From: Sulfurovum sp. NBC37-1
Lineage (GTDB): Bacteria > Campylobacterota > Campylobacteria > Campylobacterales > Sulfurovaceae
Direction of reading: 5' to 3'
Assembly (NCBI RefSeq): GCF_000010345.1
Contig: NC_009663.1
Coordinates: 2,232,001 to 2,296,000, forward strand
Length of the DNA stretch: 64,000 nt
Part shown: positions 26,902-36,063 of the stretch, piece after piece
How the letters are laid out: each line of letters opens with the position of its first letter
Numbering within the stretch: position 1 is the first letter of the stretch
The notes under the pieces: model-generated
Told to the model about the DNA's origin: nothing
Seen by the model: the letters and a program-made list of their open reading frames with translations, nothing else
The model's database searches: none
Translations under genes and position numbers: made by a program

Positions 26902-27840
26902 TTATTTTTCAGAATAGGCACCAACAGCGGTCAGTCGTTTATAGCGCTGATCCAGCATCTCATCAAGAGAGAGTTCCCTGAGTGCTTTGACACTTTCCAG
27001 GAAATATGTTTTAATGGCTTCCGCCGTGGTGACCTTGTCACGGTGCGCACCGATAAGCGGTTCATCAAGTACGTCATCGACCAGTTTATGTTCCAGAAGA
27101 TCGCTTGGGGTAATCTTCAATGCTTTGGTCGCCGTCTCTACCTTGGAAGGATCGTTCCAGAGGATTGCCGAACATCCCTCGGGAGAGATAACGGCAAAAA
27201 CAGAATAACGCAGCATAGCGAGTTTGTCTGCCACACCGATAGCAAGCGCACCGCCAGAACCACCTTCTCCGATCACGATGGAGATCATAGGCACCTTCGT
27301 TGCCGAAAACTCAAAAAGGTTCCTTGCGATTGCTTCACTCTGCCCTCTTTCTTCAGCACCCAGGCCCGGATAGGCACCCGGAGTGTCTATAAGCATCAGT
27401 ACAGGAATATCGAATTTTTCTGCCAGTCTGACTGCACGGAGTGCCTTTCTGTACCCTTCCGGGTTTGGCATACCGAAATTTCTCTTGATCTTGTTCTTGA
27501 CACCACGGCCTTTCTGCTCACCGATGAGCATGGTCTTCTGACCGCCGATCCATCCGATATAACAGAGAATAGCCGGGTCATCACGGAACGCACGGTCCCC
27601 GTGGATCTCATAGGCATCATCCATCAGTAGTTTGATGTAGTCAAGTGAATAAGGCCTGTCGGGGTGACGCGCCAGTTGAAGTTTTTGATAATCACTTAGA
27701 GAACCAAAGGTCTTCTCAATCTCTTTTTCAAGCTCTTTCTGATATTTTTCTACAGCTTCCAGGTTAGCAATGGCATGGGCCGATACAATCTCGTGTTGTA
27801 TCTTCTCTATTTTACTTTCAAAATCCAGATAGGTTGCCAT
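26902..27840 (-). CDS. accA: Acetyl-CoA carboxylase carboxyltransferase subunit alpha
   Basis: 312 residues, full length. The N-terminus [15 protein letters not shown] and the core [36 protein letters not shown] and [10 protein letters not shown] identify AccA. Together with AccD it transfers CO2 from carboxybiotin to acetyl-CoA, the first step of fatty-acid synthesis. It sits 9 bp after fabF, consistent with co-expression. Confidence 0.97.
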   Translation of the reverse strand: MATYLDFESKIEKIQHEIVSAHAIANLEAVEKYQKELEKEIEKTFGSLSDYQKLQLARHPDRPYSLDYIKLLMDDAYEIHGDRAFRDDPAILCYIGWIGGQKTMLIGEQKGRGVKNKIKRNFGMPNPEGYRKALRAVRLAEKFDIPVLMLIDTPGAYPGLGAEERGQSEAIARNLFEFSATKVPMISIVIGEGGSGGALAIGVADKLAMLRYSVFAVISPEGCSAILWNDPSKVETATKALKITPSDLLEHKLVDDVLDEPLIGAHRDKVTTAEAIKTYFLESVKALRELSLDEMLDQRYKRLTAVGAYSEK

Positions 27841-27849
27841 GCTTTGTCC

Positions 27850-29067
27850 TTATACTTTTTTAAAGATGACGACACCGTTTGTACCACCAAAACCAAAAGA
27901 GTTACTCATAACCACATTGAGATCCGCTTTTCTTGCCTCATTTGGCACATAGTCAAGATCACAGTTCTCATCTGGAGTTGTATAGTTAATGGTCGGAGGT
28001 ACTATACCATCTCTCATCGCCATAAGTGAGGTAACGGCTTCAATAGCACCTGCAGCCCCAAGACAATGTCCCACCTGCCCTTTAATGGAACTTACAGGAG
28101 GACAATTCTCTTTACCACCGAACAGCTCTTTGAGTGCAGCTGTTTCATTCTTGTCGTTGACCGGCGTGGACGTTCCATGTGCATTGACATAGTCCACTTT
28201 AGGTTCACCGGCCATTTTATAGGCCATTGTCATAGCACGAAGCGGACCGTCCATGGTTGGTGTAGTGATGTGATTCGCGTCACCGCTTTCACCAAATCCA
28301 ATGAGCTCTCCATAGATTGTCGCACCGCGTGCCACCGCATCTTCGTAGACTTCAAGTACCAGTGCGCCCGCACCTTCACCCATAACAAACCCGTCACGGT
28401 CGGCATCGAACGGTCTTGAAGCAGTCTGGGGATCGTCATTTCTTGTAGAGAGCGCTTTCATTGCTGCAAAGCCGCCTACACCTACAGGACAGACAGCAGC
28501 TTCCGCACCTACTACCAACATTTTGTCAGCTGTTCCCACGATAATGGACTTTGCTGCTTCTGCAATGGCATGCGTGCTTGCCGCACAAGCAGTTACAGAG
28601 GATAAGTTCGGCCCCTTAAGATTTTGATAGATCGAGACAAAACCGCCGAGCATATTTACCAGAGAGGAAGGGATGAAGAAAGGAGAGATCCTTCTTGGCC
28701 CTCTATTCTCACAGATGACCGAGTTCTTTTCGATATTCGCTAATCCACCAATACCTGATGCAGATGCAACTCCGAAAGTTTCTCTATCTATGTCATCCGT
28801 GATCTTGGCATCCTCCATTGCTTCCGCTGCTGCTTTGAGTCCAAGTTGAATGAACCTGTCTGCCTTTTTTACCTCTTTGGCATCCATAACGCTCAACGGA
28901 TCAAAGTCCCTGACTTCACCCGCGATTCTTGCCGTATGCTTTTCAGGGTCAAACAGTTCTATGGTATGAATACCACATTTACCCTCAACAATGGCGGAAA
29001 ATGCACTCTCTTTATCAAGTCCAAGGGAGTTGACCATTCCCAAACCTGTTACTACTACTCTTCTCAC
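27850..29067 (-). CDS. fabF: Beta-ketoacyl-ACP synthase II
   Basis: 405 residues. The active-site Cys is C161 in TACAASTHAIAEA; the two histidines are in VNAHGTSTP and GQVGHCLGAAG. VVTGLGMVNSLG is the usual start. FabF elongates acyl chains by condensing malonyl-ACP. It lies between acpP and accA on the same strand, the common fatty-acid block order in Campylobacterota. Confidence 0.97.
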   Translation of the reverse strand: MRRVVVTGLGMVNSLGLDKESAFSAIVEGKCGIHTIELFDPEKHTARIAGEVRDFDPLSVMDAKEVKKADRFIQLGLKAAAEAMEDAKITDDIDRETFGVASASGIGGLANIEKNSVICENRGPRRISPFFIPSSLVNMLGGFVSIYQNLKGPNLSSVTACAASTHAIAEAAKSIIVGTADKMLVVGAEAAVCPVGVGGFAAMKALSTRNDDPQTASRPFDADRDGFVMGEGAGALVLEVYEDAVARGATIYGELIGFGESGDANHITTPTMDGPLRAMTMAYKMAGEPKVDYVNAHGTSTPVNDKNETAALKELFGGKENCPPVSSIKGQVGHCLGAAGAIEAVTSLMAMRDGIVPPTINYTTPDENCDLDYVPNEARKADLNVVMSNSFGFGGTNGVVIFKKV

Positions 29068-29168
29068 TGGCTCTCCTGTCTCTGCTTAAATAAGATATAT
29101 ATCAACACATCATGAAATGGATTGAGATATATGTTATACATCCTCCCCGCAAAGGGAGTGTGCATGGG

Positions 29169-29396
29169 TTATACGTTTTCGATGAACTTGATCGCATCAC
29201 CGACAGTAGCGATCGCTTCTGCCTGATCATCAGGAATTTCGATATCGAACTTCTCTTCAAGTGCCATTACCAACTCAACGACATCAAGACTGTCCGCCCC
29301 AAGGTCCTCTACAAATTTAGAATCTTCTTTTACCTCGTCCGGGCTCACATTCAGTTGCTCTACAACTACTTCTTTTACATCATCAAACAATGCCAT
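29169..29396 (-). CDS. acpP: Acyl carrier protein
   Basis: 75 residues, acidic. The phosphopantetheine attachment serine is S36 in [13 protein letters not shown] strong ribosome site (AAGGAG) lies 8 bases upstream, and a TATAAT box is found at 29430-29435 on the minus strand. It carries growing acyl chains in fatty-acid synthesis. fabF follows about 100 bp downstream. Confidence 0.97.
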   Translation of the reverse strand: MALFDDVKEVVVEQLNVSPDEVKEDSKFVEDLGADSLDVVELVMALEEKFDIEIPDDQAEAIATVGDAIKFIENV

Positions 29397-29483
29397 TGAT
29401 TTCTCCTTAAGTTTGTTAAAATACAGGGTATTATATCAAAAAAAGAATAACAAAGCTTGAAAGGATTGGGCTTTTTAGAGAAA

Positions 29484-30008
29484 TTAGGGCTGTAAAAGCA
29501 ACTTTTTTACAGCTGGATCACGGAGGGTTTTACCTTTCAATATCAGACTCTCCATAGTTTGAAAAGAGATAAGATCTTTTGTTTTCTTTTCATAAGCACC
29601 AAAACCATAATGCATTGGTGTGCTATCGGTACGTGAGTACCAGGCTTTTCGCGCATCGACCCATCTATGTGTATCAAGGGATCTGACGAACATCTTCGAA
29701 TCTGCAGAAGAGTGCTTCTGTATCCATTTGACCAGACATCCAATATCATCAAAGAAATAGGTCATACCCTCATTCGTTATGAGCTCTGCTGCATAATCAG
29801 GATCATTCACGAACATATTACACTGTGAACACTGATAAGTTTTGGGAGTAATGTCAATGGGCTGGCGTGCAGTATTGCCTTTAAAGACCTTCTTCCCTTC
29901 CGGCATTTTCATTGCACTGCCACATTTCCCCGGGCCACATTTCATTGTTGCAGGTGAAAATGTCACTGTCACTATCAGTATCAGCAATGTTGTAAATAAT
30001 GTACGCAT
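29484..30008 (-). CDS. NosL-family copper chaperone-like protein 1
   Basis: 174 residues with an N-terminal signal-like hydrophobic stretch. The Cys-Met motif CSQCNM (about residues 59-64) matches the Cu(I)-binding CxxCxM of NosL. FFDDIGCLVKWI, DARKAWYSR and MHYGFGAY follow the NosL order. It probably delivers copper in the periplasm, but it lies 2 kb outside the compact nos run. There is an extra Cys-rich N-terminal patch (MKCGPGKCG). A copper-binding protein of another route is possible. Confidence 0.8.
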   Translation of the reverse strand: MRTLFTTLLILIVTVTFSPATMKCGPGKCGSAMKMPEGKKVFKGNTARQPIDITPKTYQCSQCNMFVNDPDYAAELITNEGMTYFFDDIGCLVKWIQKHSSADSKMFVRSLDTHRWVDARKAWYSRTDSTPMHYGFGAYEKKTKDLISFQTMESLILKGKTLRDPAVKKLLLQP

Positions 30009-30022
30009 TTTACAGCCTTTTC

Positions 30023-30544
30023 CTAATAAAGTCTATGTATCTCTTCGAGCATATTGTCCACGGTAATATCATCGCCATGGGACTTTAAAAAGTCGGTCAG
30101 ATACTTCTCGGAAGCTTCCATCCCGCCCTCTTTTTCGATCTCGACCAGTTTTTTATAGATCGGGTCCAATATATCTGTCACATGTTTGGATATTTTCTTC
30201 CTTGAAGCTTTGTATCCTACCGGTTCTCCATTTTCGTCTCTGAGTATGTCGAAATCGGTAAATACCCAATAGTATCTCCCGTCCTTGGCAAGATTTTTGA
30301 CCGCGGCGATAAAGTTATGCCCGTTCTGTATCCTGTCCCAGAGTATCTTAAAGAGTATTCTTGGCATGTCAGGATGCCGAACAATGCTGTGCGGCTGGCC
30401 GATAAGCTCCTCTTTGGTATAGCGAGAGATCTCTGCAAAGTAGTCATTCACATACGTGATAATACCCTTCAGATCGGTCTCACTCTCTATATAGACATTG
30501 TTTTTAAGTACTATCTCTTCATTGATGGGTTCTGGTCTTTTCAT
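30023..30544 (-). CDS. PAS-domain signalling protein (CetB/Aer-type)
   Basis: 173 residues. The PAS core (about 18-125) has the features of energy-taxis PAS domains: LKGIITYVNDYFAEISRYT, IGQPHSIVRHPDMP, WDRIQNGHNF and DGRYYWVFTDFD. There is no kinase, HAMP or chemotaxis-signalling domain, as in Campylobacter CetB, which binds FAD and works with CetA. No cetA partner is adjacent. The redox role and the partner are inference. It lies between two NosL-like genes. Confidence 0.8.
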   Translation of the reverse strand: MKRPEPINEEIVLKNNVYIESETDLKGIITYVNDYFAEISRYTKEELIGQPHSIVRHPDMPRILFKILWDRIQNGHNFIAAVKNLAKDGRYYWVFTDFDILRDENGEPVGYKASRKKISKHVTDILDPIYKKLVEIEKEGGMEASEKYLTDFLKSHGDDITVDNMLEEIHRLY

Positions 30545-30613
30545 GGTTAAATCCTTTTTATTAAAATCATTTTTGATGCAAAGAACTATTGCTATAATCC
30601 CACTCTTTTTTTT

Positions 30614-30673
30614 CAGCCTTCATGGCTCAGCTTTCGCAGCCAAAATCGACACGCAGGTGTCGATTTTTTAACA
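30614..30673. repeat. Structured repeat, copy 1 (partial)
   Basis: Contains a hairpin with 11-bp arms (AAAATCGACAC/GTGTCGATTTT) and loop GCAG. A 41-bp segment (30632-30672) recurs with one change at 30718-30758, 86 bp away. The outer stem of the other copies is not formed here, so this copy looks truncated or fused to copy 2. Confidence 0.7.
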
Positions 30674-30680
30674 GGGTTTC

Positions 30681-30766
30681 CAGCCTCCGCGGCTTCACTT
30701 CGTTACGACCGCTCCAGTTTCGCAGCTAAAATCGACACGCAGGTGTCGATTTTTTAACGCTGCTCA
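30681..30766 (-). repeat. Structured repeat, copy 2
   Basis: Complete copy directly after the stop of the gene at 30764-31243. Inner hairpin as in copy 1 (loop GCAG on the plus strand). A 5-bp outer stem, GCAGC at 30722-30726 with GCTGC at 30759-30763, encloses it, with TAAA-type bases between the stems. A second helix GCGG/CCGC follows on the minus strand. The hairpin plus T-run could also terminate transcription. Confidence 0.7.
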
Positions 30767-31243
30767 CATATCCAGATACCGGATCAAACCTTTGCTTAAC
30801 TTTGAAAACGGCAGGATTTTGGTTCCCCCATGCTTCATCATGAAAAGTTTGGCATTCTCTTCCGATACAAACGGGATGAGATCATCTCCGTGCGGTCCGT
30901 TAACTCTACTGCCAAAGACGTAGACCGCTTTGGTAGCATCTACTCTCTGTCCGCTGATAAAATCCTGCACATACATCGTTTTGATACCGGTCGGCAGCAA
31001 ATGATGCTTGATGAAATACTCCTGATGCTGGTAGGCCTGCATCATCGCTTTGACCGAAACGAACTGCACCTTTTTCTTGTTTTTAAGTTCTGCTTCACAG
31101 AGCCATTTTTCATATTTTTTCAACGGCAGCTGGTAGACAGGATCCGATGCATTCTGGTCAAGCAACAGAACCTTGGTGTTAAAGGATGTCCCTGCGATAC
31201 CTATACCGCTACACAGCAACAGACTTAAAATAGTTTTTTTCAT
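30764..31243 (-). CDS. NosL-family-like protein 2, lacking the Cys-Met site
   Basis: About 159 residues from MKKTILSLL (a start 6 bases upstream is also open), with a signal peptide. The later NosL-type pattern is clear: VQDFISGQRVDATKAVYVFGS, GPHGDDLIPF and a HGG near the end. The N-terminal CxxCxM copper site is missing; only one Cys (WLCEAE) is near. It lies 4 bases downstream of nosY on the same strand, so it is likely part of the nos operon. Function may differ from copper binding. Confidence 0.75.
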   Translation of the reverse strand: MKKTILSLLLCSGIGIAGTSFNTKVLLLDQNASDPVYQLPLKKYEKWLCEAELKNKKKVQFVSVKAMMQAYQHQEYFIKHHLLPTGIKTMYVQDFISGQRVDATKAVYVFGSRVNGPHGDDLIPFVSEENAKLFMMKHGGTKILPFSKLSKGLIRYLDM

Positions 31244-31252
31244 CGACACTCC

Positions 31253-32083
31253 TTATAAAAGATCTTTTTTTCTAAAAGCAATATAGCCAAAATAAGCCAA
31301 AAGTGCACCTATGATAATAGGATAAATAATCGCATAGATCATCAAAAATGTCGATCCGAGTGTATCGAGCAGATAATAGGCTACAGGCCCGATAACCGTC
31401 AATTCGGGATCGAAGAGCGAAATAGCCCCTATCCGGAACACTTCTATGGGGTTGAGCATGGCCAGCGTGACGATCAATCCATCACTCATTCTGTTCTGCA
31501 GCATCAGTCCCATCAGTGCAATGTCGATGAATGCCAGCATGGCTATCCATACGACAAAAGAACTCCCCAATGCAATATCCGTTGACTTGACGATAGTTGA
31601 GAGGAAGAATGCTAAGCCCAAAAAAACAAAACTCAAAGAAAAAAGCAGCGTCGAGTAAAGAAATACCATATGCCATGGCATCTCTCCACCTTTAAAAAGA
31701 CCGAAAATGACCCCGAGGATCAGCGCAAGAAAGACCGGCATGAAGACTGTCAAAAAACGTCCCAACATCTTGCCCCAGTAGTAATCGTTCAATGATACAG
31801 GGAATGAGAGCATATATTCCAGCACATTACTCTCCCTGTCTCCCGAGATCGATTTGACCGTGGTAATCAGTATAAATATAGGCAGAATGATGATCGTAAC
31901 CTGTATAAAGATCAGTAGCATACGGCTAAGGCCGGTAAACCCCATCACGACGGAGTCAGAGACGCCCGAAATGAAAAAGAGTGCCATCAGGCCGCCGAAC
32001 ACTACCGAATAGACATAAAACCATTTTGAACGCAGTGACTCTTTCACATCCAGGTATGCTACCAGAAAAAGATTTTTCATCAA
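31253..32083 (-). CDS. nosY: ABC transporter permease of the Nos system
   Basis: 276 residues with six hydrophobic segments and the ABC-2 motif LEYMLSFPVSLNDYYWGK. NosY pairs with the ATPase NosF to move a sulfur-containing unit or otherwise support assembly of the CuZ site of N2O reductase, together with NosD in the periplasm. Its start overlaps the end of nosL by 4 bp. Confidence 0.9.
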   Translation of the reverse strand: MMKNLFLVAYLDVKESLRSKWFYVYSVVFGGLMALFFISGVSDSVVMGFTGLSRMLLIFIQVTIIILPIFILITTVKSISGDRESNVLEYMLSFPVSLNDYYWGKMLGRFLTVFMPVFLALILGVIFGLFKGGEMPWHMVFLYSTLLFSLSFVFLGLAFFLSTIVKSTDIALGSSFVVWIAMLAFIDIALMGLMLQNRMSDGLIVTLAMLNPIEVFRIGAISLFDPELTVIGPVAYYLLDTLGSTFLMIYAIIYPIIIGALLAYFGYIAFRKKDLL

Positions 32084-32553
32084 TAGCTCCTTACTTTTTT
32101 ACTGTTTTGTTTTTCTGTCTCTCTTATCTTTTGGGCCACTGTGGCAAAATCAAATGTTTTCGCATTTTTTTGCAGTGTCTTTTTTGTATACGCAGCAAAG
32201 CCAAAAGCCATAGGGGTAATGGCACCATACGTATATTTTGCTTTTCGTGCATCTATCCATTCACCTGTCTTTGCATCGGTGATCCAGATGATCGCTTTAT
32301 CTTTCCATGGGATCTTCTCTTCATCCATCCACAGTACGGCGCAGCCGATATCATCGAACTTGTAATCTTTCCCTGTTTTGGGGTCAATGATCTGCACTGC
32401 GAATTTACGTTCGCTGATCGCCATTTTACAACGTTCGCACATATCTCTGTCCCAGTGCATCTGCTGTACCGCTCCTACCGGTTTCTTTTCACATCCCGAA
32501 AAGCCAAGTAAAAGAAATATCCCCATCAAGAGAGAGAAACTAAATTCTTTCAT
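32080..32553 (-). CDS. nosL: NosL copper chaperone lipoprotein
   Basis: 157 residues with a lipobox (LLGFSGC, lipidated Cys at about residue 20). The Cu(I) site CERCKM is at about 39-44, followed by FDDIGCAVLWM and DARKAKYTYG. NosL supplies Cu(I) for NosZ maturation. It overlaps nosF by 14 bp at its start and nosY by 4 bp at its end. Here nosL lies between nosF and nosY rather than at the end of the operon. Confidence 0.93.
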   Translation of the reverse strand: MKEFSFSLLMGIFLLLGFSGCEKKPVGAVQQMHWDRDMCERCKMAISERKFAVQIIDPKTGKDYKFDDIGCAVLWMDEEKIPWKDKAIIWITDAKTGEWIDARKAKYTYGAITPMAFGFAAYTKKTLQKNAKTFDFATVAQKIRETEKQNSKKVRSY

Positions 32554-33181
32554 CTTCTACCACCTTTCCCAGGTCCATATAGATCTTCCGATTGACCAGC
32601 CCTTCTATCTCATCGAGTCTGTGTGTAATGAAAAGGGTTGAACACTCTGTGTCGATCTCCGTAAGAAGCTCATAGAATTTTTCCCGCCCTTTGGGGTCAA
32701 GATTGGCTGTGGGTTCATCAAAAATAAGCAGATCACTCTTCTTGGAAAGTGCAATCGCAATCAGAAGTTTCTGCTTCATCCCTCCGGAAAGTTTGAAAAA
32801 AGGCTTGGAGATATGTTTTTCAAGATCAAGATCCATTCTGTCGGACTCTTCAAATATTTTTATTCTCGAAACCCCCGAACTTTGTTCTACATACAATAGC
32901 AACTCTTCCAGACTTAATTTAACCGGCGGGGGGAGCTGCGGGATGAAAGAGATGTTCTTCAACACATCTACCCTGTTTTTGACAGGATCAAATCCATTGA
33001 CGCTTATCTTTCCGCTGTCGATATGGTAAAACCCGAGCATGGCCCTAACCAGTGTAGTCTTCCCCGCACCGTTGGGGCCCATCATCGCAATGCGGTCACC
33101 CTGTTCGATGTCCAGGTTTACATTGTCCAGTACTTTGCTTCCCATAAATGTCTTGTTGACATTTTCAGCTTGAACCAACAT
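32540..33181 (-). CDS. nosF: ABC transporter ATP-binding protein of the Nos system
   Basis: 213 residues. Walker A GPNGAGKTT (35-43), signature LSGGMKQK, Walker B LLIFDEPTANLD and the switch His (FITHRLDE) are intact. NosF is the ATPase of the NosFY complex, which works with NosD in CuZ assembly. It begins directly after nosH ends (1-base gap), and overlaps nosL. Confidence 0.95.
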   Translation of the reverse strand: MLVQAENVNKTFMGSKVLDNVNLDIEQGDRIAMMGPNGAGKTTLVRAMLGFYHIDSGKISVNGFDPVKNRVDVLKNISFIPQLPPPVKLSLEELLLYVEQSSGVSRIKIFEESDRMDLDLEKHISKPFFKLSGGMKQKLLIAIALSKKSDLLIFDEPTANLDPKGREKFYELLTEIDTECSTLFITHRLDEIEGLVNRKIYMDLGKVVEDERI

Positions 33182-34093
33182 CTATACCATATCCTTCAAT
33201 CTGAAATCATAATTATATGCATCGGTATGACATACATCGAAACACCTTCCGCAGAGAGTACAGTCGCCATTGACCACCAGCTGTGTCTCAACGCCTTTTT
33301 CTTTACGCTCTTTGTCGTATTTGGGCTTGATGAATTCCAGCACATGGTCCTCAAAACAGGCATTCAGACAGGCACCGCAGTGGTCACACTTATTCATATC
33401 CCATTTGACTTTGGTCATGCTGACCCAGCCAAGCATATTGTAGGTCGTTCCTACAGGGCAGACATATTTGCACCATGCTCTTCTCGAGTAAAAAATCTCT
33501 ATAGTAAGTACGACCAGTACCCATACCAAAGCCAGGCTCCATCCGTACGTGATCGCACGGCTGATATAGCCGATTGGATTGAGTACTTCAAAGACCAGAT
33601 AACCGTCTATCGCTGCAGCAGCCAAAAAGATCGCCCAGAATACAAAACGCACATTCGGTGTGAATTTGTGCTCTTTGATGATCTTCTTTCGTACAAGTAT
33701 CTGATGGATGCGCTCTCCTATTTCACTCAGAAGTCCGTAAGGGCATACCCATGAGCAGTATGCTTTTCCTCCAACTAGAAAATAAAATACGATCAGCGTT
33801 ACAGACCCGATGATCACATTCGTATGAAAATGGTGCTCTGCAGCAAAGATCTCCAGCGCGGTGAAAGGGTCGATCAAGTGAAATCCAAAGAGTCTCGATC
33901 CGTTCAGTGTACCTTCCAGCATCTGCAGGTCGATATGGAAAGAGAGGAAGAAAAGAAGGTTGATAATGATAATACTCAACCATCTCCATGCCCTAAGTGT
34001 CAGTCTGAACTTACCAGCCTGTGTCTTATAATACAAGGTACTCAGGAGCGGTGCATTGATCAGCTCCCTGACACTACCGTTATATCTGTCCAT
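33182..34093 (-). CDS. nosH: NapH-like polyferredoxin membrane protein NosH
   Basis: 303 residues with four or five transmembrane helices, two CxxxCP motifs at helix ends (CSWVCPYG, CKYVCPVG), and two C-terminal [4Fe-4S] sites (CDHCGACLNAC, CTLCGRCFDVC). In Wolinella-type nos clusters NosH with NosG is proposed to take electrons from menaquinol in place of NosR. That makes it a candidate quinol dehydrogenase subunit for N2O respiration. Confidence 0.92.
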   Translation of the reverse strand: MDRYNGSVRELINAPLLSTLYYKTQAGKFRLTLRAWRWLSIIIINLLFFLSFHIDLQMLEGTLNGSRLFGFHLIDPFTALEIFAAEHHFHTNVIIGSVTLIVFYFLVGGKAYCSWVCPYGLLSEIGERIHQILVRKKIIKEHKFTPNVRFVFWAIFLAAAAIDGYLVFEVLNPIGYISRAITYGWSLALVWVLVVLTIEIFYSRRAWCKYVCPVGTTYNMLGWVSMTKVKWDMNKCDHCGACLNACFEDHVLEFIKPKYDKERKEKGVETQLVVNGDCTLCGRCFDVCHTDAYNYDFRLKDMV

Positions 34094-34146
34094 TTGCTAT
34101 CCTTTATGAAGCTTCCAAGCAGTTTGGAACTGCTTGGGCTTTACTG

Positions 34147-34674
34147 TTACTGCTCTTTGAGCTTCTGCTCGAATGAACCGATCTCGTCTGCAAGTGCCTG
34201 CATCTGGCTCTCATTCATTTTGCTGAGCAATCCATACATCACGTAATTCTTTCTTTTTCCGGATTTGAAATCTGTCAGATCCTGATGCACGGTTTCTGCA
34301 CTCAGGCCTACCAGTTTCGGGCCAATGATCCCTTCACCGTTCACTCCGTGACAGGAAGAACATTTCTGCTTATAAAGCGGGCTTACACTGAATGCTGCGA
34401 CATTTCCAGCTTTATTTTTCAGAGCCTGAAGTTTCTCATCCAGCTCTTTCTTTTTCTTTGCCTGTTCTTTTTCGATATCAGCATTGCTCATTTTTTCTAC
34501 AGGAGCTTCCTGTGTTACAGGCTGTGTACCTGTATCAAGTTTTACTTTTATCTGTGTTTTGGCGATCATTTTCTGGATCTCTTCCAACTTGTTCACTTCT
34601 CTGTCTGACTGATAGACCATAAACATTGCTCCCAATGCAAGTACGGTTACGATTGCAGCTAATATGTGTTTCAT
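34147..34674 (-). CDS. nosC2: Monoheme c-type cytochrome NosC2
   Basis: 175 residues. A single N-terminal membrane segment (ILAAIVTVLALGAMFMV) is followed by a charged helix and a c-type domain with heme site CSSCHG (about residue 109) and a late Met region (MNESQMQAL). It resembles NosC1 next to it. These cytochromes are thought to carry electrons from NosGH to the cytochrome domain of NosZ. It begins 2 bases after nosC1 ends. Confidence 0.9.
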   Translation of the reverse strand: MKHILAAIVTVLALGAMFMVYQSDREVNKLEEIQKMIAKTQIKVKLDTGTQPVTQEAPVEKMSNADIEKEQAKKKKELDEKLQALKNKAGNVAAFSVSPLYKQKCSSCHGVNGEGIIGPKLVGLSAETVHQDLTDFKSGKRKNYVMYGLLSKMNESQMQALADEIGSFEQKLKEQ

Positions 34675-34676
34675 TT

Positions 34677-35246
34677 CTATTTACTCCTCATCTCTTTGAT
34701 TTGTGTGTTGAATCTCTCTATCTCTTTGGCGATACTCTGTAGTCTCTGCTCATCGATACGGTTTACCAGTTCTTTCATCAATGCATTCTTTTTTTCTCCG
34801 GTCTTAAATGCTTTGATCTGGCTAAAGATAAAGGTGGCATTCTTGTCCAGCAGTGCCGGTCCGATCACACCATTGGCATAATCATCATGGCAGGCAGAAC
34901 AAAGCAGACGGTAATCCGGACTGAGCTGTTGAACCATCAGAGTGATCTGTACTCGTTCATACGGTGACCTGATATCTCTGTAGGCATCAAGTTCTGTTCT
35001 TACTTTCGAAGTTTCGGAATTATACTCACTACTGCCTTTTTTCTCTTTATTGTAGGAATAGTAGAACTGTCCACTGTTCTCTTTGGAATCATCTTCTTTT
35101 TCCAGGGCTTTTACAGCACCTTCAGTCACAACGATACCTTTGGCACTGGCTTCTTTACCAGCTGACTCTTTTGGCTTCTCTTCACCGCAACCAGCCAAAA
35201 TGAGCAGACTGACTCCCAGTGAAAGGACCAATGTTTTATTACGCAT
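34677..35246 (-). CDS. nosC1: Monoheme c-type cytochrome lipoprotein NosC1
   Basis: 189 residues from the ATG at 35246. This start gives a lipoprotein signal (LLILAGC), while longer in-frame starts run back into nosG. The heme site is CSACHD (about residue 112), in a cytochrome c domain like that of NosC2. The lipid anchor would hold it on the periplasmic side. It overlaps the end of nosG by 8 bp. Confidence 0.9.
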   Translation of the reverse strand: MRNKTLVLSLGVSLLILAGCGEEKPKESAGKEASAKGIVVTEGAVKALEKEDDSKENSGQFYYSYNKEKKGSSEYNSETSKVRTELDAYRDIRSPYERVQITLMVQQLSPDYRLLCSACHDDYANGVIGPALLDKNATFIFSQIKAFKTGEKKNALMKELVNRIDEQRLQSIAKEIERFNTQIKEMRSK

Positions 35247-36063
35247 TTTGACTTCCTTTATTTTTTTCATAGACATCTGCATAGGTGGCATACGGAAGTA
35301 TCTGTAAAACCTTGGTAGGACAGAGTTCCACACAGGCACCGCATCCGACACATGCTTCGCGTATCTCGGGGAACAATCCACCATCTTTTGAGATCATGCC
35401 TATTGCCTGGCTCGGATCAGGCTCAAAAGGACAGAGATCTGCACAAAGACTGCATGTTTTTCCTTCCTGTGCGCTCAACTTCTGCAAAAGCTCTTTTTGA
35501 AGTATGACCTTCTCAGGATCATTGGGGTTCATAACTACTTTTCTGTTTTGACGCTCTGTATCACTGATCACTTTGGTATGGTCGTAGATCCGGCCGATCA
35601 TCTCATTGGTCACCTTCTTGTTATCCAGGGCAATACAGGCACTTTCATTGACCACGATTGCCATACCCATGTGTACTTTTTCGATCACATTCGCTTCATG
35701 ATCGAGTGCCCCAGTGGGGCATGCCAATACACAGGGAAAGGCTTCACAGAGATAACATCCCCTTGCCAGAGGATCAATATAAGCCGTTCCCACACCTGCT
35801 TTCCCATCTATATCTTCCAGCATAATAGAATCATAGGGACAGACCTGGAGGCACTGCCCGCACTTGATACACATTGAAAGATACTGCTCTTCAGGTACAG
35901 CTCCGGGAGGACGCAGCCGTCCCTTTGTCAGTTTGAAGTCTTTTGCTGCCCAGATGCCGCCTGCAGCAGCTATGCCGAGTACACCCAGGCCTACGGCCTG
36001 CTTCATGAACTGGCGTCTTTTTTTCTCTTCTTTTGAAATAGTTTTCTGTACTTTCTCTTCCAT
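35239..36063 (-). CDS. nosG: NapG-like iron-sulfur protein NosG
   Basis: 274 residues. A twin-arginine motif (RRQFMK) precedes a hydrophobic stretch, so the folded Fe-S protein is probably exported by Tat. Four Cys clusters for [4Fe-4S] centres are seen: CIKCGQCLQVCP, the CYLC/CVLACP set, CSLCADLCP and CVGCGACVELCP. With NosH it forms the likely menaquinol-oxidising module. It starts exactly where nosD ends. Confidence 0.93.
   Translation of the reverse strand: MEEKVQKTISKEEKKRRQFMKQAVGLGVLGIAAAGGIWAAKDFKLTKGRLRPPGAVPEEQYLSMCIKCGQCLQVCPYDSIMLEDIDGKAGVGTAYIDPLARGCYLCEAFPCVLACPTGALDHEANVIEKVHMGMAIVVNESACIALDNKKVTNEMIGRIYDHTKVISDTERQNRKVVMNPNDPEKVILQKELLQKLSAQEGKTCSLCADLCPFEPDPSQAIGMISKDGGLFPEIREACVGCGACVELCPTKVLQILPYATYADVYEKNKGSQNA

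Noticed and set aside
30590-30600. Plus-strand TATAAT-like sequence that might drive transcription of the structured repeats
   Set aside because: No -35 box at a proper distance and the repeats match better as 3' elements of minus-strand genes; kept only as a thought.
33023-33754. Plus-strand open frame of 243 codons opposite nosF/nosH
   Set aside because: It spans two confirmed genes on the other strand and has no domain.
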